From contig DZCT01000110.1 in assembly GCA_022736535.1 (NCBI GenBank), forward strand, positions 1 through 12,596: DNA of 12,596 nt, written 5' to 3'. The notes below the pieces were generated by a model. It saw only the letters and a list, made by a program, of their open reading frames with translations, did no database searches and was not told the DNA's origin. Position 1 is the stretch's first letter; each line of letters opens with the position of its first letter. The stretch is from Desulfatirhabdium butyrativorans. Lineage in GTDB: Bacteria; Desulfobacterota; Desulfobacteria; Desulfobacterales; JAIFKL01. Below are positions 1 through 5,191 of this stretch, piece after piece. The translations under genes and the position numbers were made by a program.

Positions 1-366
1 GAAACCGGCATGACGATTATTTTCATTACCCATGATCTCGGCGTGATAGCGGAGATGTGTGATGATGTGGCGGTGATGTATGCGGGAAAGATTGTCGAGA
101 CAGCATCGGTGAACGACTTGTTCAAATATCCGAGCCATCCTTATACGAGAGGGCTGCTTGCCTCAATCCCGCGCCTTGAAACACCGAGAAAAAGCAGGCT
201 GAACGTCATTCAGGGCATGGTGCCGAGCCTGCACGATCTGCCCCGGGGATGCCGGTTTCAGAACCGCTGCCCTCAGGCGCAGGATATTTGTCGGACAAGC
301 AACCCCTCGCTCAGGGCTGTGGGACAGGGGCATTTTGCAAGCTGTCATTTTTTAAGTGAGAAGTGA
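1..366 (+). CDS. Oligopeptide/dipeptide ABC transporter ATP-binding protein, C-terminal part
   Basis: The reading frame is open from base 1, so the 5' end lies outside the window; about 121 residues remain. Near the start, FITHDLGV is the H-loop (switch histidine) of an ABC ATPase and is followed by the usual DDVAVMYAGKIVE stretch. The end, from about residue 75, carries the cysteine-containing oligo_HPY tail (GCRFQNRCP, then two more cysteines) typical of DppD/OppD and DppF/OppF peptide-transporter ATPases; in some members these cysteines bind an Fe-S cluster. The protein would act at the inner face of the membrane and power peptide or nickel uptake. The stop TGA (364-366) lies exactly on the junction with the MITE-like element; the restored pre-insertion sequence would also give TGA. 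Family assignment is firm; D-type versus F-type paralogue and substrate cannot be decided from this fragment. Confidence 0.9.
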   Translation, partial: ETGMTIIFITHDLGVIAEMCDDVAVMYAGKIVETASVNDLFKYPSHPYTRGLLASIPRLETPRKSRLNVIQGMVPSLHDLPRGCRFQNRCPQAQDICRTSNPSLRAVGQGHFASCHFLSEK

Positions 367-397
367 TACCGAATCGATGTTGAAAATATTCTCTCAC

Positions 398-441
398 AGA
401 CCGCAGAAAAAACGCTGCGGTCTCTGCGGGGAATTTTTTTT
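398..441 (+). terminator. Hairpin followed at a distance by a T-run, possible weak terminator
   Basis: AGACCGCAG (398-406) pairs perfectly with CTGCGGTCT (415-423) across an 8-base loop, and eight T follow at 434-441. The T-run starts 10 bases after the stem rather than directly, so this is not a canonical intrinsic terminator. It would lie just downstream of the peptide-transporter gene but inside the MITE-like element, so it may simply be part of that repeat. Confidence 0.25.
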
Positions 442-463
442 CCCACAGAGTTCACAGAGAATA

Positions 464-534
464 CACAGAGGACACAGAGTTTAAAAAAAAATCTCTGCGG
501 TCTCTGCGGGCTTTTTTTCTCTGTGTCCTCTGTG
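464..534. repeat. Perfect 16-bp inverted repeat (CACAGAGGACACAGAG)
   Basis: CACAGAGGACACAGAG at 464-479 is exactly complementary to 519-534. The loop carries an A-run and a T-run that can extend the stem. A second, looser pairing (TCCCACAGAG near 441 with CTCTGTGGGA near 537) nests outside. CACAGAG-rich repeats of this type are scattered in intergenic DNA of many environmental bacteria. It is non-coding; the ORFs that cross it are low-complexity and not credible. Confidence 0.7.
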
Positions 535-704
535 GGAAAAAAAAACGGGCTTAACAAAATATCGTATAAAATTAAAAGGGATTCGGTATGAGAAGTGAGA
601 AATTTTTCTTTTTTCACACTTTTCGCTGAAACCTCTCACCTGCCTCAATGTCATTAAGTTAATTTCTCTTTTCAATGATAATTTGCCCATAGTTTCAAAA
701 TCAC

Positions 705-735
705 TTGCTTTTTTTTTCATGAAACTTTATATAAT
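705..735 (+). promoter_or_regulatory. Probable promoter of rubredoxin/flavodiiron operon with Fur-like overlap
   Basis: TTGCTT (705-710) is followed 17 bases later by TATATA (728-733), or 19 bases later by a perfect TATAAT (730-735), in a very AT-rich stretch about 110 bases ahead of the rubredoxin start. The bases around 727-745 match the 19-bp Fur box consensus at 12 positions by my hand alignment, with the core AATCATT intact. That would suit an iron- or oxygen-responsive operon, but the match is modest. DNA from 598 to 704 upstream shows no other feature I can support. Confidence 0.4.
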
Positions 736-845
736 AATCATTCTGATAAGGGCAATTTTATAACAGCCAGAGATAAAAGCAGATATTTCAAACTTGCTGT
801 TATAACTTTAAATTTAAAACAAAAACTTGCACAGGAGGGAAAAAA

Positions 846-1007
846 ATGGACAAATATGTATGTATGATCTGCGGTTATGTTTATGATCCTCAAGCCGGCG
901 ATCCTGACAACGGGGTTAAAGCGGGAACAAAGTTTAAAGATTTGCCTGATGACTGGGTATGTCCGGTCTGCGGCGCTGACAAAGACAGTTTCGAGAAAGA
1001 AGAATAG
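846..1007 (+). CDS. Rubredoxin
   Basis: This 53-residue protein is a small soluble electron carrier with one iron bound by four cysteines. Both knuckles are present: CMICGY (C6, C9) and CPVCGA (C39, C42), with the conserved Y-V-Y-D-P-x-x-G-D segment after the first and a DDWVCP segment before the second. Length and spacing are those of a standard Desulfovibrio/Clostridium-type rubredoxin. The start is well supported by AGGAGG at 833-838, seven bases ahead of the ATG. The flavodiiron gene follows 88 bases downstream, and rubredoxin is the known electron donor to that enzyme in sulfate reducers (rubredoxin:oxygen oxidoreductase), so the two very probably form one oxygen-detoxifying unit in the cytoplasm. 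It is short and could easily be missed by length-filtered gene finding. Confidence 0.96.
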   Translation: MDKYVCMICGYVYDPQAGDPDNGVKAGTKFKDLPDDWVCPVCGADKDSFEKEE

Positions 1008-1013
1008 GACCGG

Positions 1014-1085
1014 GGTCAGGGGTTCGAGGTTAGGGGTACGAGGATGCTTTTCCCCTGACCCCGAACCTCTGACCTCGAACCCCTG
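1014..1085. repeat. Imperfect palindromic repeat between rubredoxin and flavodiiron genes
   Basis: A G-rich arm (TCAGGGGTTCGAGGTTAGG, from 1017) is mirrored by a C-rich arm ending ACCTCGAACCCCTGA (1071-1085), with the loop near 1043-1052. The RNA would fold into a long imperfect hairpin inside the putative rubredoxin-flavodiiron transcript. It has no T-run, so it is not an obvious terminator; it could stabilise the upstream message or cause partial read-through. The same motif family recurs at 7391-7457 within the end of the radical SAM gene. Confidence 0.7.
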
Positions 1086-1095
1086 AAAGGAGACC

Positions 1096-2283
1096 ATGAG
1101 ACAGCTTGAAATCGCAAAAGGTGTTTACGATGTCGGTGTAACTGATTGGAATATCAGAGATTTTCATGGATATTCCACTTACAGCGGCACCACTTACAAT
1201 GCTTTTCTGGTGACAGATGAAAAAATCGCGCTGATTGATACGGTAAAAAAAGAGTTTGCGGATCAACTCATTGAAAATATTTCCCGGATTGTTGATCCGA
1301 AAAAAATTGACTATGTGATCAGCAATCACACGGAAATGGATCATTCCGGCAGTCTGCCCCGGATCATGCACCGGGTCGGGGAAGACAAGCCCCTGTTCTG
1401 CTCCAAAATGGGCGAAAAAAATCTTGCCCGCCATTTTTCTCAGAAATGGAATTACCGCCCCGTGGGAACAGGCGATGAACTGAATCTGGGCAAAAGAACT
1501 CTGACATTTCTTGAAACCCGGATGCTGCACTGGCCCGACAGCATGTTCACCTATCTCAAAGAAGACAAAATTCTTTTCTCCAGCGATGCTTTCGGTCAGC
1601 ATTATGCGGGACCTGAGAGATTCGATGATATGATGGGCGATGCCATCATGCCTCACGCCAAGAAATATTTTGCCAACATTATGATGCTGTATTCGCCCCT
1701 GATTCTGAAACTTGTTGAAACCGTTACAAGTCTCGGACTGCAATTCAACATGATCTGTCCGGATCACGGCATTTTGTGGCGCAAAGACCCGGGCAAAATT
1801 ATCAACGCCTACGTCAAATGGAGCCGGCAGGAGGACAACGAGAAAAAAGCAGTGATTGTGTATGACACCATGTGGCACAGCACGGAAATCATGGCGGAAG
1901 CCATCATGTCCGGGCTGACAGAGGAAGGCATTTATGTCCGCCCCATGAAACTTCGGGAATGCCACCGCAGCGACATTATAACGGAAGTTTTAGACGCAAA
2001 GGCGGTGATTGTGGGTTCTCCGACCCTGAACAACGGGCTGTATCCCACGGTCAGCGATTTTCTCACTTACATGAAAGGACTCAAGCCCCAGAACAAAATC
2101 GGAGCGGCTTTCGGCTCTTACGGATGGAGCGGGGAGTCGGTCAAATTAGTTCAGGAAGAATTGACGGCAATGAAGTTTCAGACAGTGGATTCAGGACTTA
2201 AAATTCAGTACATGCCGGATAAAGCAGGAATAGAAAAATGCGAGGCATTCGGCAGAAAAATCGGACAGGCTGTAAAGGGCTGA
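1096..2283 (+). CDS. Flavodiiron protein (rubredoxin:oxygen oxidoreductase / A-type flavoprotein)
   Basis: The 395-residue protein reduces O2 to water (and/or NO to N2O) in the cytoplasm with electrons from rubredoxin. The N-terminal metallo-beta-lactamase-like domain (about 1-245) has the complete di-iron ligand set in family order: H78, E80, D82 and H83 in NHTEMDH, H145 in LHWPD, D164 in SSDAFG and H224 in CPDHG. The C-terminal flavodoxin domain (about 252-395) has the FMN loops: VYDTMWHSTE (256-265), SPTLNNG (308-314) and GSYGWSGE (340-347). Length matches the two-domain family, with no fused rubredoxin. GGAG at 1089-1092 supports the ATG, though the spacing is short. The separate rubredoxin just upstream completes the electron chain. 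O2 versus NO preference cannot be read reliably from this sequence. Confidence 0.96.
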   Translation: MRQLEIAKGVYDVGVTDWNIRDFHGYSTYSGTTYNAFLVTDEKIALIDTVKKEFADQLIENISRIVDPKKIDYVISNHTEMDHSGSLPRIMHRVGEDKPLFCSKMGEKNLARHFSQKWNYRPVGTGDELNLGKRTLTFLETRMLHWPDSMFTYLKEDKILFSSDAFGQHYAGPERFDDMMGDAIMPHAKKYFANIMMLYSPLILKLVETVTSLGLQFNMICPDHGILWRKDPGKIINAYVKWSRQEDNEKKAVIVYDTMWHSTEIMAEAIMSGLTEEGIYVRPMKLRECHRSDIITEVLDAKAVIVGSPTLNNGLYPTVSDFLTYMKGLKPQNKIGAAFGSYGWSGESVKLVQEELTAMKFQTVDSGLKIQYMPDKAGIEKCEAFGRKIGQAVKG

Positions 2284-2367
2284 TCTGTCATTCTGGCTGA
2301 TCTGTCATTCTGGCTGATCTGTCATTCTGACTGATCTGTCATTCTGAGCGAAGCGAAGAATCTTTTT
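2282..2367. repeat. Four tandem 17-bp repeats abutting the ferredoxin start codon
   Basis: GATCTGTCATTCTGGCT is repeated from 2282, 2299, 2316 and 2333; the third and fourth copies vary at their ends. The last runs into GAGCGAAGCGAAGAATC, which together with CATTCTGAGC resembles a widespread bacterial intergenic repeat. The array begins within the flavodiiron stop codon (TGA, 2281-2283) and ends at the ferredoxin ATG (2368), leaving no clear Shine-Dalgarno except a weak GAAGAA near 2354-2359. Confidence 0.85.
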
Positions 2368-2559
2368 ATGAAAATACCGGTTGTCGAACTTAGCGATTGC
2401 ATCTTGTGCGGCGTATGTGAAGAGGTATGTCCTTCGGTTTTCACTGTCAATGATCTGGGTTATGTGAGCATTGCCGATTTGCCCGTATATCCTGAAGCGG
2501 AAGTGGATGAGGCAATCAAAAACTGCCCGAAGGACTGCATTCAATGGAGTGAATCTTAA
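2368..2559 (+). CDS. Small [4Fe-4S] ferredoxin
   Basis: The 63-residue protein resembles Desulfovibrio-type single-cluster ferredoxins. The first motif is C11-x2-C14-x2-C17-x3-C21-P and the second is C53-P-x2-C57. C11, C14, C17 and C53 are the expected ligands of one [4Fe-4S] cluster; C21 and C57 are left over and may form a disulfide or join a labile site. The second half lacks a second full CxxCxxC motif, so a two-cluster ferredoxin is unlikely. It would carry low-potential electrons in the cytoplasm. It follows the flavodiiron gene by 84 bases of tandem repeat and precedes the DsrE-like gene by 23 bases. The ribosome-binding site is poor because the repeat runs right up to the ATG. Confidence 0.92.
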   Translation: MKIPVVELSDCILCGVCEEVCPSVFTVNDLGYVSIADLPVYPEAEVDEAIKNCPKDCIQWSES

Positions 2560-2582
2560 CGATTTCAGAATGAGGCGCCACG

Positions 2583-2930
2583 ATGAAAAAGATTGTGATG
2601 TTTGTATTTAACGATGATCCGATGTGTTTCATTCATGTGCTGCTGAATACGCTTGACATGGACGAAAGAGGACATGAGGCAAAGATCGTGATGGAGGGCG
2701 CGGCTACAAAATTGCTCCCCGAGCTGGCGAAAAAAGAAAATCCCCTGAACGGCTTGTGGGAAAAAGTCAAGAATTTCGGATTTATTGAAGGCGTCTGCAA
2801 AGCCTGCGCCGGCAAAATGGGAACATTGAAGTCCGCGGAAAATCAGGATTTGGCGATTTTGGATGAAATGTCGGGACATCCCAGCATGGCAGCTTATCGG
2901 GATCAGGGGTTTGAAGTCATTGTTTTTTAA
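2583..2930 (+). CDS. DsrE-like small cytoplasmic protein
   Basis: The 115-residue protein has an alternating beta/alpha pattern. It opens with a hydrophobic strand (KKIVMFVFND) and has AKIVMEGAATKLL near 33-45, a conserved-looking GVCKACAGKMG segment (C72, C75), and a final strand GFEVIVF. This agrees with the DsrE/DsrF/YchN fold, whose members are small sulfur-handling or regulatory proteins often using a cysteine at a comparable place. Here two cysteines form a CxxC pair, allowing disulfide or persulfide chemistry. No signal peptide or membrane segment is visible. TGAGG at 2571-2575 precedes the ATG. It follows the ferredoxin closely and is probably cotranscribed with it. The fold call is by pattern rather than alignment; the exact function is unknown. 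Confidence 0.6.
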   Translation: MKKIVMFVFNDDPMCFIHVLLNTLDMDERGHEAKIVMEGAATKLLPELAKKENPLNGLWEKVKNFGFIEGVCKACAGKMGTLKSAENQDLAILDEMSGHPSMAAYRDQGFEVIVF

Positions 2931-3027
2931 ATTGAGAATTGAGAAGTGAGAAATAAAGGACTGAGGACTAAGCACTCAGCACTTCTATTTCTCACTTCTC
3001 ACTTCTCACTTCTCACTTCTCAATTTT
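2931..3027. repeat. Hairpin of short 8-bp repeats (GAGAAGTG / CACTTCTC)
   Basis: AATTGAGAATTGAGAAGTGAG at the left is mirrored by serial copies of TTCTCACT and a final TTCTCAATT on the right. Between them GACTGAGGACTAAG and CACTCAGC make an inner imperfect stem. The array starts at the stop codon of the DsrE-like gene and ends at the ATG of the next gene (3028), so no independent ribosome-binding site is evident there. Related arrays occur at 9957-10012 and 11255-11282, and the GAGAAGTG word also flanks the MITE-like element. Confidence 0.8.
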
Positions 3028-3750
3028 ATGAACCGTAAACTGAAAGAAAAAACACTGGAGCTTCTGCGTTCCCGGGACATTGAAAAAGGGCTTGATGCCA
3101 TCTGTCAATTTCCGGCAAGGCAGGTTGTCAATCCGCTTTTCTCTCTTTTTTATCACCGCGAAGAGTTGATAAAGTGGCGGGCGGTGACAGCCATGGGGCT
3201 TGCGGTTTCAAATCTCGCTGAAAGCGATACAGAATCCGCACGGGTCATCATGCGCCGTCTGATGTGGAGCCTGAATGACGAATCCGGCGGCATCGGCTGG
3301 GGTTCGCCCGAGGCAATGGGCGAGATCATGGCGATGAGCGGAAAATTAGCGGCGGAATATCATTCCATTCTGCTTTCTTATATACGGGAGGACGGAAACT
3401 ATATCGAACATGAAATTCTGCAAAGGGGCGTTCTGTGGGGGCTGGGAAGGCTGTTTTATGCACGCACCGAGCTTATCTCCAAACTCGCAGCAGATGCGGC
3501 GCCTTTTCTCTGTCCCTATATGACTTCACAAGATGCGGCTATCCGGGGGCTTGCGGCGTGGACAGCCGGCGCTGTTCCCGATGAAAAGACAAAGCCGTTT
3601 CTGGAGCATCTTGTCAGCGATGAGTCAAAAATCGTGATCTGGCAGGAAAGAGAACTGCGTGAACACACGGTGGGGCAGGTCGCGAGAGACTCGCTTTTCG
3701 TCAATGCTGTGGTAGAGCGGGGTTACCTCCCCGCCTGCACAGAAATGTAA
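3028..3750 (+). CDS. HEAT-repeat-like protein of the DVU0298 type
   Basis: The 240-residue protein is predicted to be soluble and largely alpha-helical, with no signal peptide. Tandem helix pairs can be seen: VVNPLFSLFYHREELIKWRA (33-52), ARVIMRRLMWSLNDE (about 71-85) and AAIRGLAAWTAGAVPDEKTK (about 175-195). The central block WSLNDESGGIGWGSPEAMGE is, from memory, the signature of a conserved family in sulfate reducers annotated as DVU0298-like, with HEAT/PBS-lyase-type repeats. Such proteins generally act as scaffolds; no catalytic residues are apparent. The start is the ATG directly after the repeat array, with no clear Shine-Dalgarno. The membrane protein gene follows after about 250 bases of repeats. 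The function is unknown. Confidence 0.75.
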   Translation: MNRKLKEKTLELLRSRDIEKGLDAICQFPARQVVNPLFSLFYHREELIKWRAVTAMGLAVSNLAESDTESARVIMRRLMWSLNDESGGIGWGSPEAMGEIMAMSGKLAAEYHSILLSYIREDGNYIEHEILQRGVLWGLGRLFYARTELISKLAADAAPFLCPYMTSQDAAIRGLAAWTAGAVPDEKTKPFLEHLVSDESKIVIWQERELREHTVGQVARDSLFVNAVVERGYLPACTEM

Positions 3751-3764
3751 ATGCACAGAAATGT
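3736..3764. repeat. 13-bp direct repeat across a stop codon
   Basis: TGCACAGAAATGT occurs at 3736-3748 and again at 3752-3764, a 16-bp period. The first copy includes the last codons and the first base of the TAA stop of the HEAT-like gene; the second is downstream and leads straight into the next hairpin repeat. This may be a trace of slippage or of insertion of that repeat. Confidence 0.75.
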
Positions 3765-3857
3765 CATTTCGACGAACGCAGTGAGGAGAAATCTTTACTT
3801 TGAACGGAAAGATTTCTCGCTCCGCTCGAAATGACAGGAATAAGGCTCGAAATGACA
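3762..3857. repeat. Inverted repeat TGTCATTTCGA...TCGAAATGACA with extra partial copy
   Basis: TGTCATTTCGA (3762-3772) and AGAAATCTTT (3787-3796) are complementary to AAAGATTTCT (3808-3817) and TCGAAATGACA (3826-3836); the stem is interrupted where the two arms differ in length. A third partial copy, GCTCGAAATGACA, follows at 3845-3857. This is a widespread intergenic palindrome type in environmental genomes. It contributes a false N-terminal extension to the open frame of the membrane protein. Confidence 0.8.
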
Positions 3858-3884
3858 ATATGTTTTGCGTGTCGCGGTTAAAAA

Positions 3885-3955
3885 CCGGAACACGAAAGAT
3901 ATGGAGTAAAACGGGTTTCAAACCCGTTTCTTACAGATTTTCGTGCTTTTTAAAT
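3885..3955. repeat. Long imperfect hairpin with 21-bp perfect palindrome at its tip
   Basis: AAACGGGTTT (3909-3918) and AAACCCGTTT (3920-3929) form a perfect palindrome around a single central C. Outside it, CACGAAA on the left (near 3891) and TTTCGTG on the right (near 3939) extend the hairpin with mismatches. It lies upstream of the membrane protein gene. It could fold in the transcript, but no T-run follows immediately. Confidence 0.7.
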
Positions 3956-4000
3956 TTTGTGTTTTCGTATTCCCAAAAACAAGGAGATATTCAAAAACTT

Positions 4001-5080
4001 ATGGACCCTTCTGTTCTTATTCCGACGCCGGACGCCATTCCCCTCCGCTGGGAATGGTTCTATTTTCTGCTTATCCTCACCTTTACCCTTCACATCCTTC
4101 TGGCGAATGTCATGCTCGGCTCCGGAATCATCGCTTTTGTCGGAGAGTTAAAAGGCGGCGCGGACCCTGCGGCGACTGCTCTTCAAAAAGACATTTCCGA
4201 AAAACTGACCTTTATCATTGCCTTTACCGTCAACTTCGGCGTCGCGCCCTTTTTGTTTCTTCAGGTTCTCTACGGGCATTTCATCTATGTCAGTTCCGTA
4301 CTCATGGCGGTTTACTGGCTCTCCGTCATTGCTTTGCTGATAATTGCCTATTACAGCGCATATTACTATAAATTCAGATTTGAGACATTAAAAACAAATA
4401 CCCGCAGATTCTTTATCGGCACATCGGTTGTGATTCTTCTGTTTATCGGGTTCCTCTTTGCCAACAACATGACGCTGATGCTGAATCCCGCATCATGGCT
4501 CAGATATTTCCAAAATGCCGAAGGTACCCTGCTGAATCTCTCCGATCCCACGCTGTTTCCCCGATTCCTGCATTTTGTCACCGCGTCTTTGTCGGTCGCC
4601 GGGCTTTTTATTTCAATTCTCTGGTCTTTCAAAGAAAAAAAAGGCATTCCCGGCGCGAAAGAAAATGTGGACCGGGGAATGAAATGGTTTGTCTGTGCCA
4701 CCATGTTTCAGCTCTTTATCGGCTGCTGGTTCATGCTGAGTCTGCCCAAAGACATCATGCTGCTGTTTATGGGACACAATCTGTTCGCCACGGGGATTTT
4801 TCTGGCGACATTCGCGCTTGCGGCAATGGCGCTGCTTTTCGGCGTTTATCGCAAAATCGGCGCGGCGACCGGTTCCCTGCTGTGTCTGGTATTTCTCATG
4901 GTCCTCATGCGGGACATCGTGAGAACGGCTTATCTCAAGCCCTTTTTTGAAGTCTCGCAGCTCATGGTTCTTCCGCACTATTCACCCTTTATTTTCTTTA
5001 CAGCTTCGCTGGCGGTCAGCATTGCGGTTGTCGCTTATGTGATCCGGCTTGCCGTCAAAGCACAGCCGCCCTGTCCGTGA
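4001..5080 (+). CDS. Multi-pass membrane protein resembling cytochrome bd subunit I
   Basis: The 359-residue protein has about eight or nine transmembrane segments (roughly 18-44, 66-90, 92-122, 136-157, 186-207, 228-247, 252-281, 286-305, 327-350). Histidines sit inside or beside them: H31, H93, H191, H259 and H326. LHILLANVMLG around H31 and FLHFVTASLSVAGLFIS around H191 resemble the segments of CydA that hold its heme-ligand histidines. It is shorter than CydA, and I see no long quinol-binding loop and no clear equivalents of the conserved acidic residues in the segment after H93. It may be a heme-b quinone- or gas-interacting protein rather than a true oxidase. The frame is open further upstream, but that part is repeat-derived; ATG 4001 gives a proper N-terminus, with AGGAG at 3982-3986, rather far away. 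No CydB gene is adjacent. Confidence 0.72.
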   Translation: MDPSVLIPTPDAIPLRWEWFYFLLILTFTLHILLANVMLGSGIIAFVGELKGGADPAATALQKDISEKLTFIIAFTVNFGVAPFLFLQVLYGHFIYVSSVLMAVYWLSVIALLIIAYYSAYYYKFRFETLKTNTRRFFIGTSVVILLFIGFLFANNMTLMLNPASWLRYFQNAEGTLLNLSDPTLFPRFLHFVTASLSVAGLFISILWSFKEKKGIPGAKENVDRGMKWFVCATMFQLFIGCWFMLSLPKDIMLLFMGHNLFATGIFLATFALAAMALLFGVYRKIGAATGSLLCLVFLMVLMRDIVRTAYLKPFFEVSQLMVLPHYSPFIFFTASLAVSIAVVAYVIRLAVKAQPPCP

Positions 5081-5100
5081 ATGTGAATCATCTGCAATTT

Positions 5101-5152
5101 TAACGGGGATGAACAGGATATTCAGGATTATCTTATCCTGTCCGTCCCCGTC
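5101..5152. repeat. Inverted repeat with ACAGGAT motif between convergent genes
   Basis: ACGGGGATGAACAGGATA pairs with TATCCTGTCCGTCCCCGT (16 of 18 positions) around a 14-base loop. It lies between the convergent membrane protein gene and the fmdE-like gene, where a bidirectional terminator would be expected. However, the plus strand is followed by A rather than T, and the minus strand has no T-run after the stem. Transcription-ending function is therefore uncertain. The same ACAGGAT words recur near 6195-6230 and 12451-12468. Confidence 0.6.
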
Positions 5153-5191
5153 AAAAAAAATAACTGTATAAAATCATAATAAATTTCTATA

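Larger units (their letters stand above)
366..589. mobile_element. MITE-like element with 10-bp terminal inverted repeats and 8-bp target duplication
   Basis: ATACCGAATC at 366-375 is matched by its exact reverse complement GATTCGGTAT at 580-589. Immediately outside both ends is the same 8-mer, GAGAAGTG (358-365 and 590-597). Terminal inverted repeats bordered by a short direct repeat are the hallmark of a transposed element with target-site duplication. The interior has no coding sequence; it holds nested repeats: a hairpin at 398-423, a 16-bp perfect inverted repeat (464-479 with 519-534), and two copies of a CTGCGGTCTCTGCGGG motif (about 415-430 and 494-509). No transposase is present, so it would be non-autonomous. 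The 10-bp ends are short and I cannot name the mobilising family. Confidence 0.65.

Noticed and set aside
345..720. Minus-strand frames of 79-90 codons in the upstream intergenic region
   Set aside because: They read through CACAGAG/CTCTGCGG repeats, giving low-complexity Phe- and Lys-rich products with no start signals.
738..1097. Minus-strand frame covering the rubredoxin gene
   Set aside because: The plus-strand rubredoxin has both metal knuckles and a strong ribosome-binding site, and part of the minus frame is repeat sequence.
1030..1965. Long minus-strand open frame of 311 codons opposite the flavodiiron gene
   Set aside because: It is antisense to a gene with all family motifs, has no recognisable domain and begins without a ribosome-binding site. 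It is a shadow frame.
2282..2349. CRISPR-like array
   Set aside because: The units are directly joined 17-mers without spacers, and there are no cas genes.
3800..4000. N-terminal extension of the membrane protein frame
   Set aside because: These 67 codons are read from intergenic palindromes and are polar and basic; the natural start before the first membrane segment is ATG 4001.
5101..5152. Bidirectional intrinsic terminator between convergent genes
   Set aside because: The stem is good, but neither strand has a T-run directly after it; kept only as a repeat.
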